DNA from: Vigna angularis
Lineage: Eukaryota > Streptophyta > Magnoliopsida > Fabales > Fabaceae
Assembly (NCBI RefSeq): GCF_016808095.1
Contig: NC_068970.1
Coordinates: 22,302,501 to 22,366,500 of the forward strand
Length of the DNA: 64,000 bases
Direction of reading: 5' to 3'
Shown: one piece after another, positions 36,425-49,915 of the stretch
How positions within the stretch are numbered: the first letter of the stretch is position 1
Layout of the letters: every line of letters starts with the position of its first letter
Notes under the pieces: model-generated
Seen by the model: the letters and a program-made list of their open reading frames with translations, nothing else
The model's database searches: none
Told to the model about the DNA's origin: nothing
Position numbers and translations under genes: made by a program

Positions 36425-37810
36425 AAATAAATTGCTTATGCAATTCACATTCACCTAAAAGTGGGTTTTGATTTTTCAATCAAACCACTGAATTCCAAAT
36501 TCACAAATCATACACGTTACCGTGTTTCCAATTGTTGCTCACTTCAAATCGATTGTACACTTCATACACGTAATGCAATTAAAATTCAATTGTTCCAAAC
36601 ACACGTATTCATCCTAATTATACATGTCATTCAAAACAAAACAACTAGGACATTTAGATTTCAATTCCCAAACAGCACGCATGCCAATACAATGACCCTA
36701 TAATATGCTTTAATCAAAGAAACGTACCCCATAGTATCAAAGAAACATAACACTACTGGAATTGCTTTAATGCACTTATATGGTGCATGCGAAAAAGGAT
36801 TTGAATTTAAAAGATGAATAAATACATAATGACATGCATCAAGATGCCAAAACGCGTGCCTCCCTGTCGCTAGAACCAACAACCCCATCCAAAGCAGCAT
36901 ACCTAGTCTAACTCTTCCACAAAATTGACATAGTGGGATTTGCATCTCACTTATATATTATAATTTGACATTATCTTTAGTTGATATAAGACTTCAAACA
37001 TATCCTATTCACGCTGAAGTATAGACATATCGAGCGTGAAAGTAGAATTAATGGATAGTCCGATAGTAGTCTGATAACGGATAGAACAGAATATCCACAT
37101 AGATCTCGCTAGGATAGACTCTAAACATGACTCTAATATCATATTAAGAAATGAACTTTAAGCTTAATTTAACCCACAAAACCGACTTATATAGTGAGAA
37201 TTACACACCACTTATATATTATAATTTGATATTATCTCTAGTCATTGTAAGACTTCCAACAACTACCACAAGCTACCACTACGAACGTGATTCTAAGATT
37301 TGCAACACACACAAACAACTACTGTTTGAGTGCCACCACGCCTGAGTTGTCGCCAGGAGGAATTGCGCCACCACGACAAAGAACAGTCTTACATCCCGAC
37401 GACCACCACTACTGTACGACTACCACCACAAAAATAGTTTAAACCAATATGATTTCATTTTAAAAAGTCTGAAATCTAAAATGAAATTATATATACATAA
37501 TTTTTTTAAAATGGAATAGTATTATAAACACAACTTACTCAAATAAAAGAATTTTTAAAATTTATCTATTTGGATAACTTTAATTTGAAATTACACTAAT
37601 AAACAATGAAAAAACCTACAACCTGAGTTTCTTGGATATATTAAAGGTTCACTCTGAAAGTACTGTGCAGATTGCGTGGAATCTGAAAGTGTCGATGTTA
37701 GATCATAAAATTTATTTTCGCTCTATCCACCAATAATTTTCAGTTGCGTCTCTTATGGACACACCTCATCATGTTCCATTACACAGAATTTTAAATAGAT
37801 AATATTTATT
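36172..37810. other. Intergenic DNA with TA microsatellite and a duplicated segment
   Basis: A (TA)n tract lies at about 36393-36421. CACTTATATATTATAATTTG with following GATATTATCTCTAG-like sequence occurs near 36948 and again near 37208, probably ends of a small repeat family. The stretch 37320-37435 is rich in CCACCACG-type words. No gene was recognised. Confidence 0.5.
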
Positions 37811-37984
37811 CTTATTCTTATATTATGAAGATATTTAGTATATATTTTTGTTATAAGTTATAACTATACAACTATTATTTCAATAGAAGTGGGATATCTT
37901 ATTCTTATATTATGAAGATATTTAGTATATATTTTTGTTATAAGTTATAACTATACAGCTATTATTTCAATAGAAGTGGGATAA
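37811..37984. repeat. 87-bp near-perfect tandem duplication
   Basis: 37811-37897 is repeated at 37898-37984 with only a couple of differences. The unit begins CTTATTCTTATATTATGAAG. Confidence 0.92.
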
Positions 37985-40900
37985 AAGAAAATTGGCTAGT
38001 CGTGTTTTACTTTTTATTATATATTAAAAATAATATTGGTCATTTATTTAGATAATATCAGAATTTAGACATGTCAAATAAATATATAGATGTGGATGTT
38101 TTAATTTCGAATGATAGGAATATGTCAGTCTGATCCTTGACTTTGATAAGTACAGGTCAATTTGGTGTGCGATTTAGTATTCCTCAGTCATCAATTTAGA
38201 CCTTAATTTTATTCTACTTTGGTCATTTGGTATTGAATTCAAACAAAACAAAATCAACTTTTATATATATTGAAAATAATAGTTAAATTTAAATAGTAAT
38301 TTTTTAATTCTGTAGTATTGATTATCGAGAACCAATTAATTGATAATATTAATTTTAAAAACTAAATTAAGAGTGAATTGTCTAAAAAGATTCGCGGTGA
38401 CTTAACATTTGTTCGTAAAGAAAGAGGACACTTTTTCCTTTCGGTGGTCTCTTTCATTTATTTCTATATTTTCCTTTTACTGTAATTTTCATGTCATTTT
38501 TGTTTGAAAAAAATATAAATTTTTATTTAGAAAAAATATAAAAATAAATATTTAAAATTATAGAAGTATAGAAATTTTGTTTAAAAATTTTATCTAGAAA
38601 AAATATATTAATATAGAAATGTAAAAATATAACAAAATGTTGAATGCTTTGATTGAAATTTATAATTTTTTTTAAATAGAAAAGTATTAAAATTTATTGA
38701 AAATGTTTTGTTTAGAAAAAAAATATAAAAATAAAAATTAAAAAATATAGCAAAATGTAGAATTTTTTAATTGAAATTTTGAAAATAGAAAAAGTATAGA
38801 AATTTATTTATAAAATTTTATTTTAGAAGGAATATAAAATATAAGATAAAAAAAATATAACAATTTAAGATATTTGAAATAAATTTGATTATATTTAATG
38901 TATTTAATTATGAAAGTGTAAAGAAATATTTTTAAAAATTTAATACTATTGTCTTTAATTATTTAAATGTGAAGATGTTTTGAAATTTTTTTCTCTAGTA
39001 TTTTGAATTTTTTTTACATAAATGGAGTTTTTCTTTTTATATATATGTGTGTGTGTGTGTATTATTTAATTTATAAGGAACCGAATTCTACTAATCTTGA
39101 GTTTTTATTAACTTTAATTTAAGAAACCAATAACTTAAAAAATTATTTATTTTTTTTTTTAATTTTTACTCGTAACTAATTTTTAAATAATAAAATTTTA
39201 CATTGCACTATAAAAATTTTAAATTTATATTTAATCATTTTCAATAATTAAAATATCCATTTCAAAATATTTATTAAATAAATTTTTTTTTATAATACTC
39301 AAAATTCTTAAAATTAAAAAAAAAATTCATAGAGAGGCTGTAACTTTTATTATTATATGTTTTCTAAATGATTCTTTTAATGAATTTTAATATTTTTTTC
39401 TAGCTTATAAATGTCAATTAAAAATTTGATATTTTGTTATATTTTTAATTTTAACAACATTTTGATTATTTCTATAGTTTTAAATATTTATTTTTATATT
39501 TTTTAAATAAAAAAATTATATATTTTCAAATAAATATAATAAAAAAATTGCACCCACAATAAAAAGGTAAAGAAATCAAATATATATAGATCTAGTGATG
39601 GCAATTAAAAATATGAAAGATGCCACTACAGAAAAAAAAAAGTCATAAGAGGAACCAGTAGTTTTAAAAGGAACGAAAAAGGAAAGCATATAGTCTGAAA
39701 AATTAGAAAGAGTTCACGCCATAAATTAAAAAAGAATAGAAAGATACTGAAAATTTGTTGAATAGGCAATAATACGATGATTTTTTGTTTCATAATAATA
39801 GAAAACATTAATAATAAATACTTTTTTATTTTTAATATAAAAAATCTTTATTTCAGTTTTTGTGTTTTTCTTTCTTTCTAATCCAGCAACGTCTATTTTA
39901 TTTGTTACATTTTTTTTTTCTTTTTCATTCTCTATTAAATTCCTGTCTAATCAAATATCCGCTTAAAAACAAAATTATGAAACGGTGGAAATTCTTGGAA
40001 CTAATCTAACGTGTTTCATAACAGAAGATTACAAAAACGGAGACATATCACGATAAAAGCGTCCCAGGTGGGTTCGCTTCATTGTAACGATGGCCAAGTG
40101 TTCCACATAGGTTGCCTTTCTTGACTTTGTTTTTTCATATATATTTTGTGACTTGGCTAGTTTCATAGTAGGGCCGTTTAAACTCAATTCATTAATTTCA
40201 TTTTTCTTATTCATTCCAACAAAAATATCACAAGGTCAAATGAAGTTGCAACTGAATATCCAGCAGTGTGCAATAATGGCTAACATACACTGTTCATTTA
40301 TCTTTTTTTTTATCTAATATGGTTGCTATATCTTTGTTAGCTAAATTTAGTTTCTTTCCCCATTTTTTATATGAACTGAAAATTGGATTTTCATTTTATC
40401 ATGAATCAAGACAGACATACTTGATTGTAGCAAGAGAAGATGTAGAATCACTTTTGAACACAGGCTCGTTATACACTAAGTGGAACAAATACCACTATTT
40501 TGTTCTTGATTCTTGTAATAAGATACAGAATCAAAATTATCAGATCACGTAGAACAAACCAGTTGTATTATAGCTTTTCATCTCAACCAATTTGTGACAT
40601 GGGGTCATTCAGCAAATGAACCGATAATTTCTCAACAGGAAAAGTGATTTTCCACAACTCAAGATAAAACTCCTTTTGTATGCCAAACAGTAGTGTGTCT
40701 GCACTCTGCACTTCTTCTGGGAGAGGGTCCACACAAAAGCTTTGCACAGTTGCGTTGCGTCAACAAAGCTCATATCTCAGTAAAGTTATCAAACCTATTA
40801 GCACTTTATATCCTACAGCAAAGAGATCAAAATAAGTATCACTTTGTATCAGTAAAGTGATCAAAACAGATTATAGGAAGAGATACACAGAAAAATTATG

Positions 40901-41191
40901 CATGTTAATTGTCTACGGTGATTATGTGTTCACAGAGAGAAAGAATTGGAGTTGTGGAATATCCAAATATTTAATTGAACTAATGTACATTACTGTTACA
41001 GCACAAACAGTATTGAATGAACTAGCTTTTTGGAAGCCGTAGAGTAATCCAGAAATAAACATCATGTGCAAATGAATAAACACCATCAAGTTAACAGGGC
41101 CTTTAATGTGTACATATTCGGTAAGATCGACACCACTAACTAAACTAGAAACATAGAAAGGAAGAGAAATGGAAGCAGTGTACTTTTAAAC
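37985..41191. other. AT-rich intergenic DNA
   Basis: No gene recognised. 38240-39600 is almost pure A/T with a (TG)n run at about 39045-39060. 40560-41191 has more balanced composition and probably contains the 3' UTR of the minus-strand F-box gene. Confidence 0.55.
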
Positions 41192-42331
41192 TCAGTTATT
41201 GCGAAGCTGATTTTGTCCTCCAATTCTGAGCAAAGATGAGTTAGGACACAGAGACATGTCAATGCAGGGATCAAAGTCAATGGCCACAATACTACGATCC
41301 TCTAAGTTGTACGCACGAACGTTAAAGATATCTGTGAAATAGATGCAATTCTCTTGGTACCCCGTTATCTCTTTGGCAGGAACAGAGAAACTACAACTTT
41401 TACCCAAAACAAACGCTCTATCCCCCAAGTTTTTCACATCCACCCACGTTCCCCACTCTTCATCCAACTTATAAACCTTGAAAAACTCGACTGCAGCATC
41501 ACGATCAGCACGTCCAACGTAGTTCCATCTTCTGGGGGGTTCACTTTCGTAGAACCTATCAACAACATAGAGACTCCCACATGACTCCACCAAATGCTTC
41601 TTGTTCCCAAAGCCACACAACGGAGGAGAAAACTGCACCAACTTCAAGGAAGATGTATCGACCCATGAAATGGTACCCCACTTGTCAGTGACATAAAACT
41701 GACTCTTGAACACGATGACATCGTCGTAGAAGAAGTTTTTGTCATCCACAAGAGTCCATTTCTCATCTCCGTGTTTCAAGAACCCCAACCTCCCCTCCAA
41801 AAAGATGCAACAAGCCATGGAATCCTCAACAGCAATCCAAGGGGAATTGGGAAAGAACACAACTTTGCTCACAGTGGCAGATAAGCGACTGTGAATGGTG
41901 TATGATTTGCATAACTCAATGACCCGATAGTCCAACAAGTTCCACAGCATGGGAGAAGTAGCGCCATGAGGGAACAAGATTTTGCGATCGGATATTGGAC
42001 TAAGCAAAGTTAAGGAATGATTCTTTGATTCTTCAACCTTGATCAGCCACCCTTTGGAAGAAGGTGCCAAGGGCTCCAAGTTGGAGGCTCCAAAGCTTGG
42101 TTCAATAACAAAGACTGTGGCTTGGCTGAGCACGGTTTCTATGGATTGGTTCATGGGCTGAGGAATCTGCATAGGAAAAGAAGGAGAATTGGGAAGAGAG
42201 AGAGGGATAGAAGATCTACATGACTCACACACACTGCGAAACCTCACAACATCCATGTGATTTTCCAGAGATTTTCCGATCTTGGGCCATAGCTCTAGGG
42301 GAAGTTCAGACCAATCAACTATGTCATCCAT
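41192..42331 (-). CDS. F-box protein with DUF295 domain (SKIP23/KIB type)
   Basis: A single-exon gene of 379 residues. The open frame extends 35 codons further upstream but contains no earlier ATG (it opens at a TTG), so the start is the ATG at 42331, giving MDDIVDWSELPLELW. Residues 6-42 are the F-box (DWSELPLELWPKIGK, VVRFRSVCESCRS). Residues about 195-340 form the DUF295 region, with DVIVFKSQFYVTDKWGTISW, VEFFKVYKLDEEWGTWVDVK and NCIYFTDIFNVRAYNLED. Such proteins pair with SKP1 through the F-box as substrate adaptors of SCF ubiquitin ligases; the substrate cannot be told from sequence. Length and lack of introns are normal for the family, and the gene appears intact. Confidence 0.94.
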   Translation of the reverse strand: MDDIVDWSELPLELWPKIGKSLENHMDVVRFRSVCESCRSSIPLSLPNSPSFPMQIPQPMNQSIETVLSQATVFVIEPSFGASNLEPLAPSSKGWLIKVEESKNHSLTLLSPISDRKILFPHGATSPMLWNLLDYRVIELCKSYTIHSRLSATVSKVVFFPNSPWIAVEDSMACCIFLEGRLGFLKHGDEKWTLVDDKNFFYDDVIVFKSQFYVTDKWGTISWVDTSSLKLVQFSPPLCGFGNKKHLVESCGSLYVVDRFYESEPPRRWNYVGRADRDAAVEFFKVYKLDEEWGTWVDVKNLGDRAFVLGKSCSFSVPAKEITGYQENCIYFTDIFNVRAYNLEDRSIVAIDFDPCIDMSLCPNSSLLRIGGQNQLRNN

Positions 42332-42619
42332 GGCTTCAAATTCAAATACCAGATCGTTGAGTTTGCAGAAGGAGAATTGAGCTTGGTCCGAGGTTTGATC
42401 TCTGTGGAGGGATTTATCAAAAGTGTTTTGGTCCAAAGAACGAAAGTACCATGAAATGATGCCGAAATCACAGAGAAGACTTGAGGAGGATTTCTAATTT
42501 CGTCTTCACGAAGTTTTTCATCCTAGTCTTACATTTGAGAAGGAAATTAGGAAAGTTACGATTGACTCCAAAGTCTTTTTGTCATTTCTCTTCATTAAAC
42601 AATAGATAATGGAAAATGC

Positions 42620-42625
42620 CACGTG
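42620..42625 (-). promoter_or_regulatory. G-box (CACGTG) upstream of the F-box gene
   Basis: A perfect CACGTG palindrome lies about 290 bp upstream of the F-box start codon. G-boxes bind bZIP and bHLH factors. One occurrence could be chance. Confidence 0.4.
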
Positions 42626-42631
42626 TTCGGA

Positions 42632-43964
42632 GGTGGTTGGCACAAATATGACGGTCAGTATCTACTGTACAACTAAGAAAACAAGCCACCTCGAACATTA
42701 TTAAATTGCCCATTACTATTGTACATTTGTACATTAAGGTGGTCTTTTTGTAGTTTTAGCTTTCTTGTAATTATGGAATGTATCATTTTACCATGGTTAC
42801 TATGTTGAGACATACTATTTATGTTACTTCTTTTTATCATTTTCGCTGCTTATAGTTATTGGATTTACTATGATGTGTATATATATCGGTTTATTTTCTT
42901 AGTTTTATTGTTTTTTTATTTATTTACGACATTACTCGACTTCATCTTCTTTATTGTTCTTATATGGTGTAAATATTGTGTACGAAAAAAATTACAATGA
43001 AAATTGCTGTAGCACGTGAAAAAAAGTTTAAAATGACCATTTCTTACAATAAGTTGTTATAATGAAGACGAAGCAAATGCTTTTGAGAAACTTATGATTG
43101 AAGTTTCAAAGGTTGAACGAAGATGTTTGGTATTTTGTTTAGAAATATATAATGAGAAATATTGTTTCTAATTTTAAGGTTTGGACTTTCATTAAGAAAA
43201 GAAAAAACAATGTTTATGAAAATGATTGGATGAAAAGATAAAACGTTATGATTTAAGTTTTATTTGGGTTGTTTCAAATTGTTTTTAGTTGTAATATTTA
43301 GATTATTGTTTGTTACATCTCTATGAATACTCTTGCTATTTATGTATTAATATGCTTCATGCCTTTAAGTAAAGTTTGAACAAAATGTTTATGATTCTTG
43401 TATCTTTTTTATTAAAATTTGGATGACATTCTTTACATTATGCTTGCCGGCCCATTTAATTGATCTACTATTTAATTTTAATTATTTTTATATATACATT
43501 TTAGTTCCATTGTCCTATTTAGATGTTAAACTGTCTATAAAAAAAAATTATGTATATATTTTAATTCTTACATTGTGGTTTTTTTTTCCTTTTTATTACA
43601 AGGTTGCATTAAACTTACTATATTGACATGCTGATTTGCTTTCATAGTTTAAATATTTGTTTGTGAATATGCTGTGTATTTTTGTTCCATTTAGTTGGGT
43701 TATATGTTTATTGTTCCATTTAGTTTATTTGCTACTTACATTCAACTGCTTTTATGTACCTATTTTAGCTCTTATATTGTGATTCTTGCTTTTTAATATG
43801 ATTTTTATGATATATTTTTTATATTGAGCTAATTATATTCACATGTTTATTTATTATTATAGTTTAAATATTTATTTTACAGTATGCTTATATATTATTG
43901 TCTCATTTAGTTGGTTTATTATTTGAATTCACACGAGCATAAAAATTGAAGTTTACAACAATTT
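42632..43964. other. AT-rich intergenic DNA
   Basis: T-rich low-complexity sequence with no recognised gene. Words such as CATTTAGTTGGTTTATT recur loosely at 43690-43930. Confidence 0.5.
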
Positions 43965-44200
43965 ATTATGACAGTTATAATTCATCCATCAAAATAAGTG
44001 GAACAATGACAAAATTATGAATATGATGAAACTTCATGTACCAATTATACTTAGAATTGATATAGAAAATGAGAAAGATAACACTTTTGTAATAAAGTAC
44101 AATGATTTTCATACTAGTTGTACATACCGACATAAAACACGAGATATTATATTACTTTAAATTTTAAATTTTAAATAAAGATACTATGTTGGTTCTTTAC
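43965..44200. mobile_element. Remnant related to the CACTA-like element at 21714-23374
   Basis: ATTATACTTAGAATTGATAT, AGAAAATGAG and ACACTTTTGTAATAAAGTAC match the subterminal words of the 21.7-23.4 kb element (CCTAGAATCGATATAGAAA, CAATTTTGTAATAAAGTA). No terminal CACTA was found, so this is probably an eroded copy. Confidence 0.45.
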
Positions 44201-45489
44201 TATATAACATAATATGTATAATTTTCTCCTTCTCCTTAACATTATGATGGTGCACTCACACTTTCCTTCTCTTTACACCAAACTCCAAAATTTCTTCTTC
44301 ACTGCACCCTTTCTGCATGGTTGTCTATAACTCGCATCCTCACTTTAGTGATCGTTGTCTTCTCATGTGGTTGTCACTCTCGTGGCGCTCCTGCTCTCAC
44401 TTTCACAACTCTCTCATGTAATAATAAACTTATTACACATTATTGTTTTCAAATTGTCACTCTAAAATATAAAAAGCTTTTGCTGAGTAAATTACTTCTT
44501 ATGTGGATATTTTAGTTATTTTTATCCACAATTTAAATAATTCTTTCATAATGTGCTTATATAATTATTGTTTCATTTTGTCTACTTTTTACATTATACA
44601 ACTTTTATTTACATATTATAATGCAAATATTCTAATATATTTCGTTTAAGTGTATGTTGAATAGAATGTTTATATAATATGTTTCTTGCTATAAATTATA
44701 CACGTAACAAAAACTTAGTACTAGAATGTGATTTGTAGCTTGTTGAAAATTGTGAATATAATAGACATATCAATATTATTCTATTAGACTAAAAGTTACA
44801 TACAATCTATCCATTATTATTATTTATTTCACATGTATATAATATTAACTCAAGTCTCAATAGGTAATTTACATGTAATTATTATATATAATTTGTAGGT
44901 TGATATGATGGTTAAGAAGAAAAATTTAAATGTGTGAAAGGATAAGTTGATAGATAATGAAACATATTTAATGCAGAGGTTCAAAATTTTGAAAAATGAA
45001 GATTGATTTAATATAAATTATTGTTTGTTGATGTCACCTTATGTAAAGACTCAGTCAATTCAATATGTACCTGTACAAATATACAAATTTAAAAGTATAA
45101 GAGAAATAATAATTAACCAATGACTCTTACACGTATGTGATATGACTGATACATAAAATATTAACCATAAAGTAATAATTATAACAATACTTTGTGTTTG
45201 TATTGACAGTGTCAAAACAAAGAGCTGTAATGACGCTGCAAAACAAAAGAAAACGGTAAGGACATTGATTTAGTGGTAATAGAAATAATATATTACCTTA
45301 GCATTGTTTTTTCTTTTAGTTCAATATAAGTTTTTCTTTTTCTTATCTTTATACTTTTAATTATTAATATATTGTAGGACCACTCGATTAGTCAAAGATT
45401 AAGCCACTAACCATCCAATGAGAAAACGACTCATGGATCTAAAAATTAATATGGACAATAATAGTTATTAATAGGCAATTAAGGAGAAT
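44201..45489. other. Intergenic DNA
   Basis: A short pyrimidine-rich stretch (44225-44415) opens a frame without recognisable domains. It may be part of the adjoining element remnant. The rest is AT-rich. Confidence 0.4.
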
Positions 45490-47684
45490 TATAACATCTC
45501 AAAAATACAGTGTAAGATCATATAGAGAATAATCACATGTTAACAATACTATAGATCAGTTCAACGCTCAACTATATACGATTACGGCCGAACGACCTTA
45601 CATAACATCAGAGAATTTAAAACCACTACTCTAATTGCCACTAGATCGAAAGTTCTACAAAAGAAACTCATACCGAGCGGTCTTACAAAATATAAAGCTA
45701 ATAATAGATCGAACGTCCCTAAGGTTCGGCCTTCACTTCCTTCGCGTCTTCCAATACTTCTTCCAGCAACTCTTCTCCTTCTGCTCACATCCACACGGAT
45801 GATCATTGCAAAAGGACAACGACAAGACGCACAACACAGACAAAAATGATAAATAGGGTAAGCTTATGTAATTTAATTTATTCAATCACAACATATCACA
45901 TTCATAACATAACCAACAACGACCACATCATAATTCATACAATCCATGCATGCAAATAACGACCACATGACTCTGACTGTCCGGACTGTATGAATCCTGT
46001 GTAGCTACGACGTTCGTGCACCCGGGTGATGTAGTAACTGGGATACCCTCAACAACTGCCACCTGAGGTTGATCCGTTTCGTCCAAGTTAACCTTATGGA
46101 CTAGGACCTCCTGCCATTCCCACACGTGACTTACTCCTCTCTACATGAGAACGAGTAATCATGGAATATCAGGATGAACGCCCGCTAAGCTTTGCCCACA
46201 TTCATACTTTACCAATCAATAACCACTTTCTGAGATATTCCTCCCTGGAATACTTGTTCATAATCAACTATTTCATACACATCACATCTCAATTTTTCTC
46301 ATACTTAATCATCCATACATTCAAATGAAATAAGATCATACGCTCTTATCATAGCCCGAGTACGACTGGAATAACGCTTCTTAGAAACTACCAAGATTGA
46401 GCGCTACTCATCTACTTCAATAAACAAACTCCTAAGAGTTCAAACTGGACGCCACGAAGCCTAGGCCGAGTACTAAGACTCTAGGCCGAACACCTTTTAA
46501 AGACCAACACTGATTTGCACTAAATACTAATACTAATGAGAAACTATGGAGTAACGAACGTTATCTAGTTTGAATGAAGACTCTGATTCTAAGCACATTA
46601 ATAATATATTAAAGAAAACAAGACCCAACGCTTGGTTTAAGATCGAGCCTTGTAGAAACCGAACATTATTGGACGAGCGCTGGTCCAAGACCAAATGCTT
46701 ATCAGGAACGAGCGCTACTGAGACTGAACACTTGATCCAAGACCGATCACTAATAAACTCACATAAAACGAATGAATATAAATCTATACACTTGAGCCAC
46801 CACTTATTCTGAACGAAAAAGAACAATAACGTCTACGACCTTAAGTAGTATATAACGCATTAACTAAACTGTTTAGGAAGTCTAAAGAAGAACTACAATT
46901 AGGCTGAACACTCATATATACATATCTACTATTATAACACGCTCTTCATTTACGAAATCCTTTCTAGAAGAAGAATTTAACATGAACGGACGCTCAACAA
47001 AAACTGAACGATGAATACAAAATCTCGGTCACAGTTTACCTATTCCTATATAATATTACAGAAAGACTCTTAAACACTATCCCTAACGCATGATAATTCA
47101 AGTAAGACCATGCACTCCCAAGAAGAAAAAACTGAACGCTCGCTAATGACGCTCGACCATACTATCACCTTTGCTCAGAATACTATGGTTCGAAGATTAA
47201 ACTCTATTCCAACTCAGTTCACAACGTATATCATACGTCCATCCACACATCCAAACCAGCAGTACAATCATATTTCATACTCATCAAATAATCAAACGTA
47301 TCATGCAAGCATACAAACATTCAACACAACAAGCTAAATTAAATTATATAAGCTTCCCTTACCTCTATACGTAACCAAACGCTCAACGAGGCAGAATGTA
47401 GCTCCCCACTACCAAAGACCTAACGTTCGACAATCCCGTTTTAGGAGTACAGCTCAGAATCACAAACCGATCGGTTTAAATGGAAGTTCTTGACGTCGGG
47501 AGTGTTCCAGCGGTGCTTGAGAGGTGATCGGAAGAAGAAACAGTGAGATTTTCTTAGAGAGAAAGATGAGATTTTAGAGAGAAGGAGGAGAAAAGAGTTT
47601 TCCACTAACTAAGACACTCATTCTCTTCTTGGCACATGGATCCCACTACTTGGGGTTTTGGGTGCGTTTTTAATGGGTTTGACA
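45490..47684. mobile_element. Solo LTR, relative of the 33574-36166 element
   Basis: It starts TATAACATCTCAAAAATAC (eroded TG) and ends GGGTTTGACA. Perfect 5-bp target duplications AGAAT flank it (45485-45489, 47685-47689). It shares TCTGACTGTCCGGACTGTAT, TGATCATTGCAA and the scattered GACCGAACG words with the other copy, in the same order and orientation. The minisatellites are reduced to a few single units around 46450-46760. No coding sequence is present. Confidence 0.78.
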
Positions 47685-48346
47685 AGAATAATAGTCGTTG
47701 ATTGACAATTAATATAAATAATGTCATTTATTGGTGATTAATAAGTTAGACCTCATTATAATATTTATAAATATATGTTTGACGGTAATTTAAGTCAGAC
47801 TACAGTGGAGTGTCTTTGGTAGGTATCCGTGCTTATGACAAGGAGAAGAGAGAAAACAACGTAATCTGAATGATGGTACAACTTTAAATACTTTGAGTAA
47901 GAGATCTCAACCATACCCGAAACATTTAATATATATATTTAAATGAGAAACTTTGTGTTAGGATATTACAATAGTTTAAAGGTATGTTGTTAAGCTTCTC
48001 GAAAAGTGGGTTGTCGAACTTATCATTAACCGTAGAATTATCGAGTTTGTCAGAATTCGGAAACACTGTGCTACCGAGCTTATTATGTCTAAGAGCATTT
48101 GATAGTTTATTTTGAATTAAATAAGGAGATCTATTCTTTAGGAATTGTTGTCCTTGATTTTTAGTCATGATTTAAGCACATTTTAGTTTTCTATTTTTCT
48201 CCATGTACTGACTATTTAATGTCATTCATTTCATTGAAATAATAAGCTTTAAAGCTACATTCGTATACAAAGCATTAAGGATTAAGACTAGTACCAGAGC
48301 CCACTCACGGGCCTCATATTCAGAAATCAAAACACCATGGCTAAGT

Positions 48347-48850
48347 GTTCCTAGGTTTTATGATGATTATGATGATTGGTCCATGTTAATAGAAAATTTG
48401 TTGAGATCAAAGGAGTATTGGACAGTAGTGGAGCAAGGCTATGAAGAACCTTACAGGAGCATAACAACGTACAATGAAGAGCAGTGACTAAAGGACTTGA
48501 GGGCCAAGAAATATTTGTTTCAGTCTATTAATAAAATCTTATCATTTGACTCTTTGATAGAGCACACAATGTAATTATACTTGTCTGAAAGTGTGCGTAG
48601 GATATTTTCAACAATGTGACCATCCTCCATAGCCAGTACATGGAGAACAATGTGACCATATTGTCTTCGGAATGAAAACATTCAACAAATCCACGGTTGA
48701 ATGTCATTTCAAATATGAATGTCCCACTGAGTGAGGGAGAGATGTTGCTTATGGCCTATGAAGAACTGCAAGGAGCTGGATGCGATCATATCAATGGAGA
48801 AAAAAAAAATGGTTCACCGAGATACACCAATCATTCAATCATAGTCAAAT
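48347..48850 (+). pseudogene. Copia gag fragment
   Basis: Starts VPRFYDDYDDWSMLIENLLR and continues SKEYWTVVEQGYEEP, the typical N-terminal part of copia gag (UBN2-like). Stop codons follow (first near 48487), and frameshifts break the rest. It lies just after the PBS of the outer copia element. Confidence 0.75.
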
Positions 48851-48863
48851 TCGATAATTGTTA

Positions 48864-49911
48864 GGCTTAATACCATTTTTGGTCCCAATTTTTGTCAGTT
48901 TTGTTTGAAATGGTCCTAATTTTTCTAAAATGTTCAATGTAGTCCTAAACATCGTAATTTATGTTTAATTTAGTCATTTTGACTAACGAAGTTTAAATCA
49001 TTAACTGCACATCACCAATCAATGAATTACATGGCAGTTATTAGCTGACGTGGTTAGGACCAGAGTTGACTAAAAATGGTCGCGCCAATGAGGGCTTGAC
49101 ATGTGGCAACCCTTTTCTTCATCCAAAAATTAGAGTTTCAGATTTACATCTACAGACTGAGGAAAAAGCTTGCTCTAGTGTCATCACGCGAGAATAGGGT
49201 TTCTCCTTCACAGCGGATGTGGTGAACTTTATGATAGTTGGTTTGCTTCTAGGTTTTCCTCCTGTAGGTGAATGAAGAAAGTGCGATGGAGAAGCTTGCG
49301 GAGAGGCGCTAGTGCGACGGTTGAAGATGATTGCGTGATTCGGCTTTGCGTTTTTGCGATTTGGGTTTTGCTCGCAAGAGGTTGGTGATGATGTTGGTGG
49401 CTCTTCACCGTTGCGGCGCGAATTGCGCTTCTGGTTTTTGAAGGAGTTTTTTGGTTCTGTGAGTTTTGATCTTTTGTGTTTTAGGTTGATGGTGGCTGGT
49501 GGAGAATGAAGAAGCTTCACGACGACGTTGCTCAAAGGCGCGAGGAACTCGTGATTTGATTTCGCGATGCTTGTGGCGGAGCATTTGGAACAGCAGCATG
49601 GCCATCTGGTTAGGGTTTCGAAATGTCTAATAATGGAGGTGCGAAGATGGTGGCTGGCCGTGAGCGTGGAGGTGGCGGTTAGGGTTAGGTGGTGGCTAGG
49701 GTTTCTCTATAGGGGGAAATTAGGGTTTTTGGAGGTAGGAGATGATGATGACGTGTCAAGGGTGATGTGTCACTGATTGCTCAGCTAAACATTTAGTCAT
49801 TAACGATTTAAACGTCGTTAGCCAAAAGGACTAATTTGAAAATAAATTACGATGTTTAGGACCATTTCAAACAAAGCTGACAAAAATTGGGACCAACAAT
49901 GGTATTAAGCC
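48864..49911. mobile_element. Non-autonomous MULE (1048 bp) with 9-bp TSD
   Basis: Terminal inverted repeats GGCTTAATACCATTTTTGG and CCAACAATGGTATTAAGCC extend inward (GTCCCAATTTTTGTCAG and its mirror). Perfect 9-bp target duplications TAATTGTTA lie at 48855-48863 and 49912-49920. The interior (49130-49760) is GC-rich. A minus-strand open frame at 49119-49535 lacks an ATG at its upstream end and matches nothing I know; it may be a captured gene piece. Confidence 0.88.
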
Positions 49912-49915
49912 TAAT

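Noticed and set aside
42332..42436. N-terminal extension of the F-box protein
   Set aside because: There is no ATG in the extension; the first ATG at 42331 is followed at once by the F-box.
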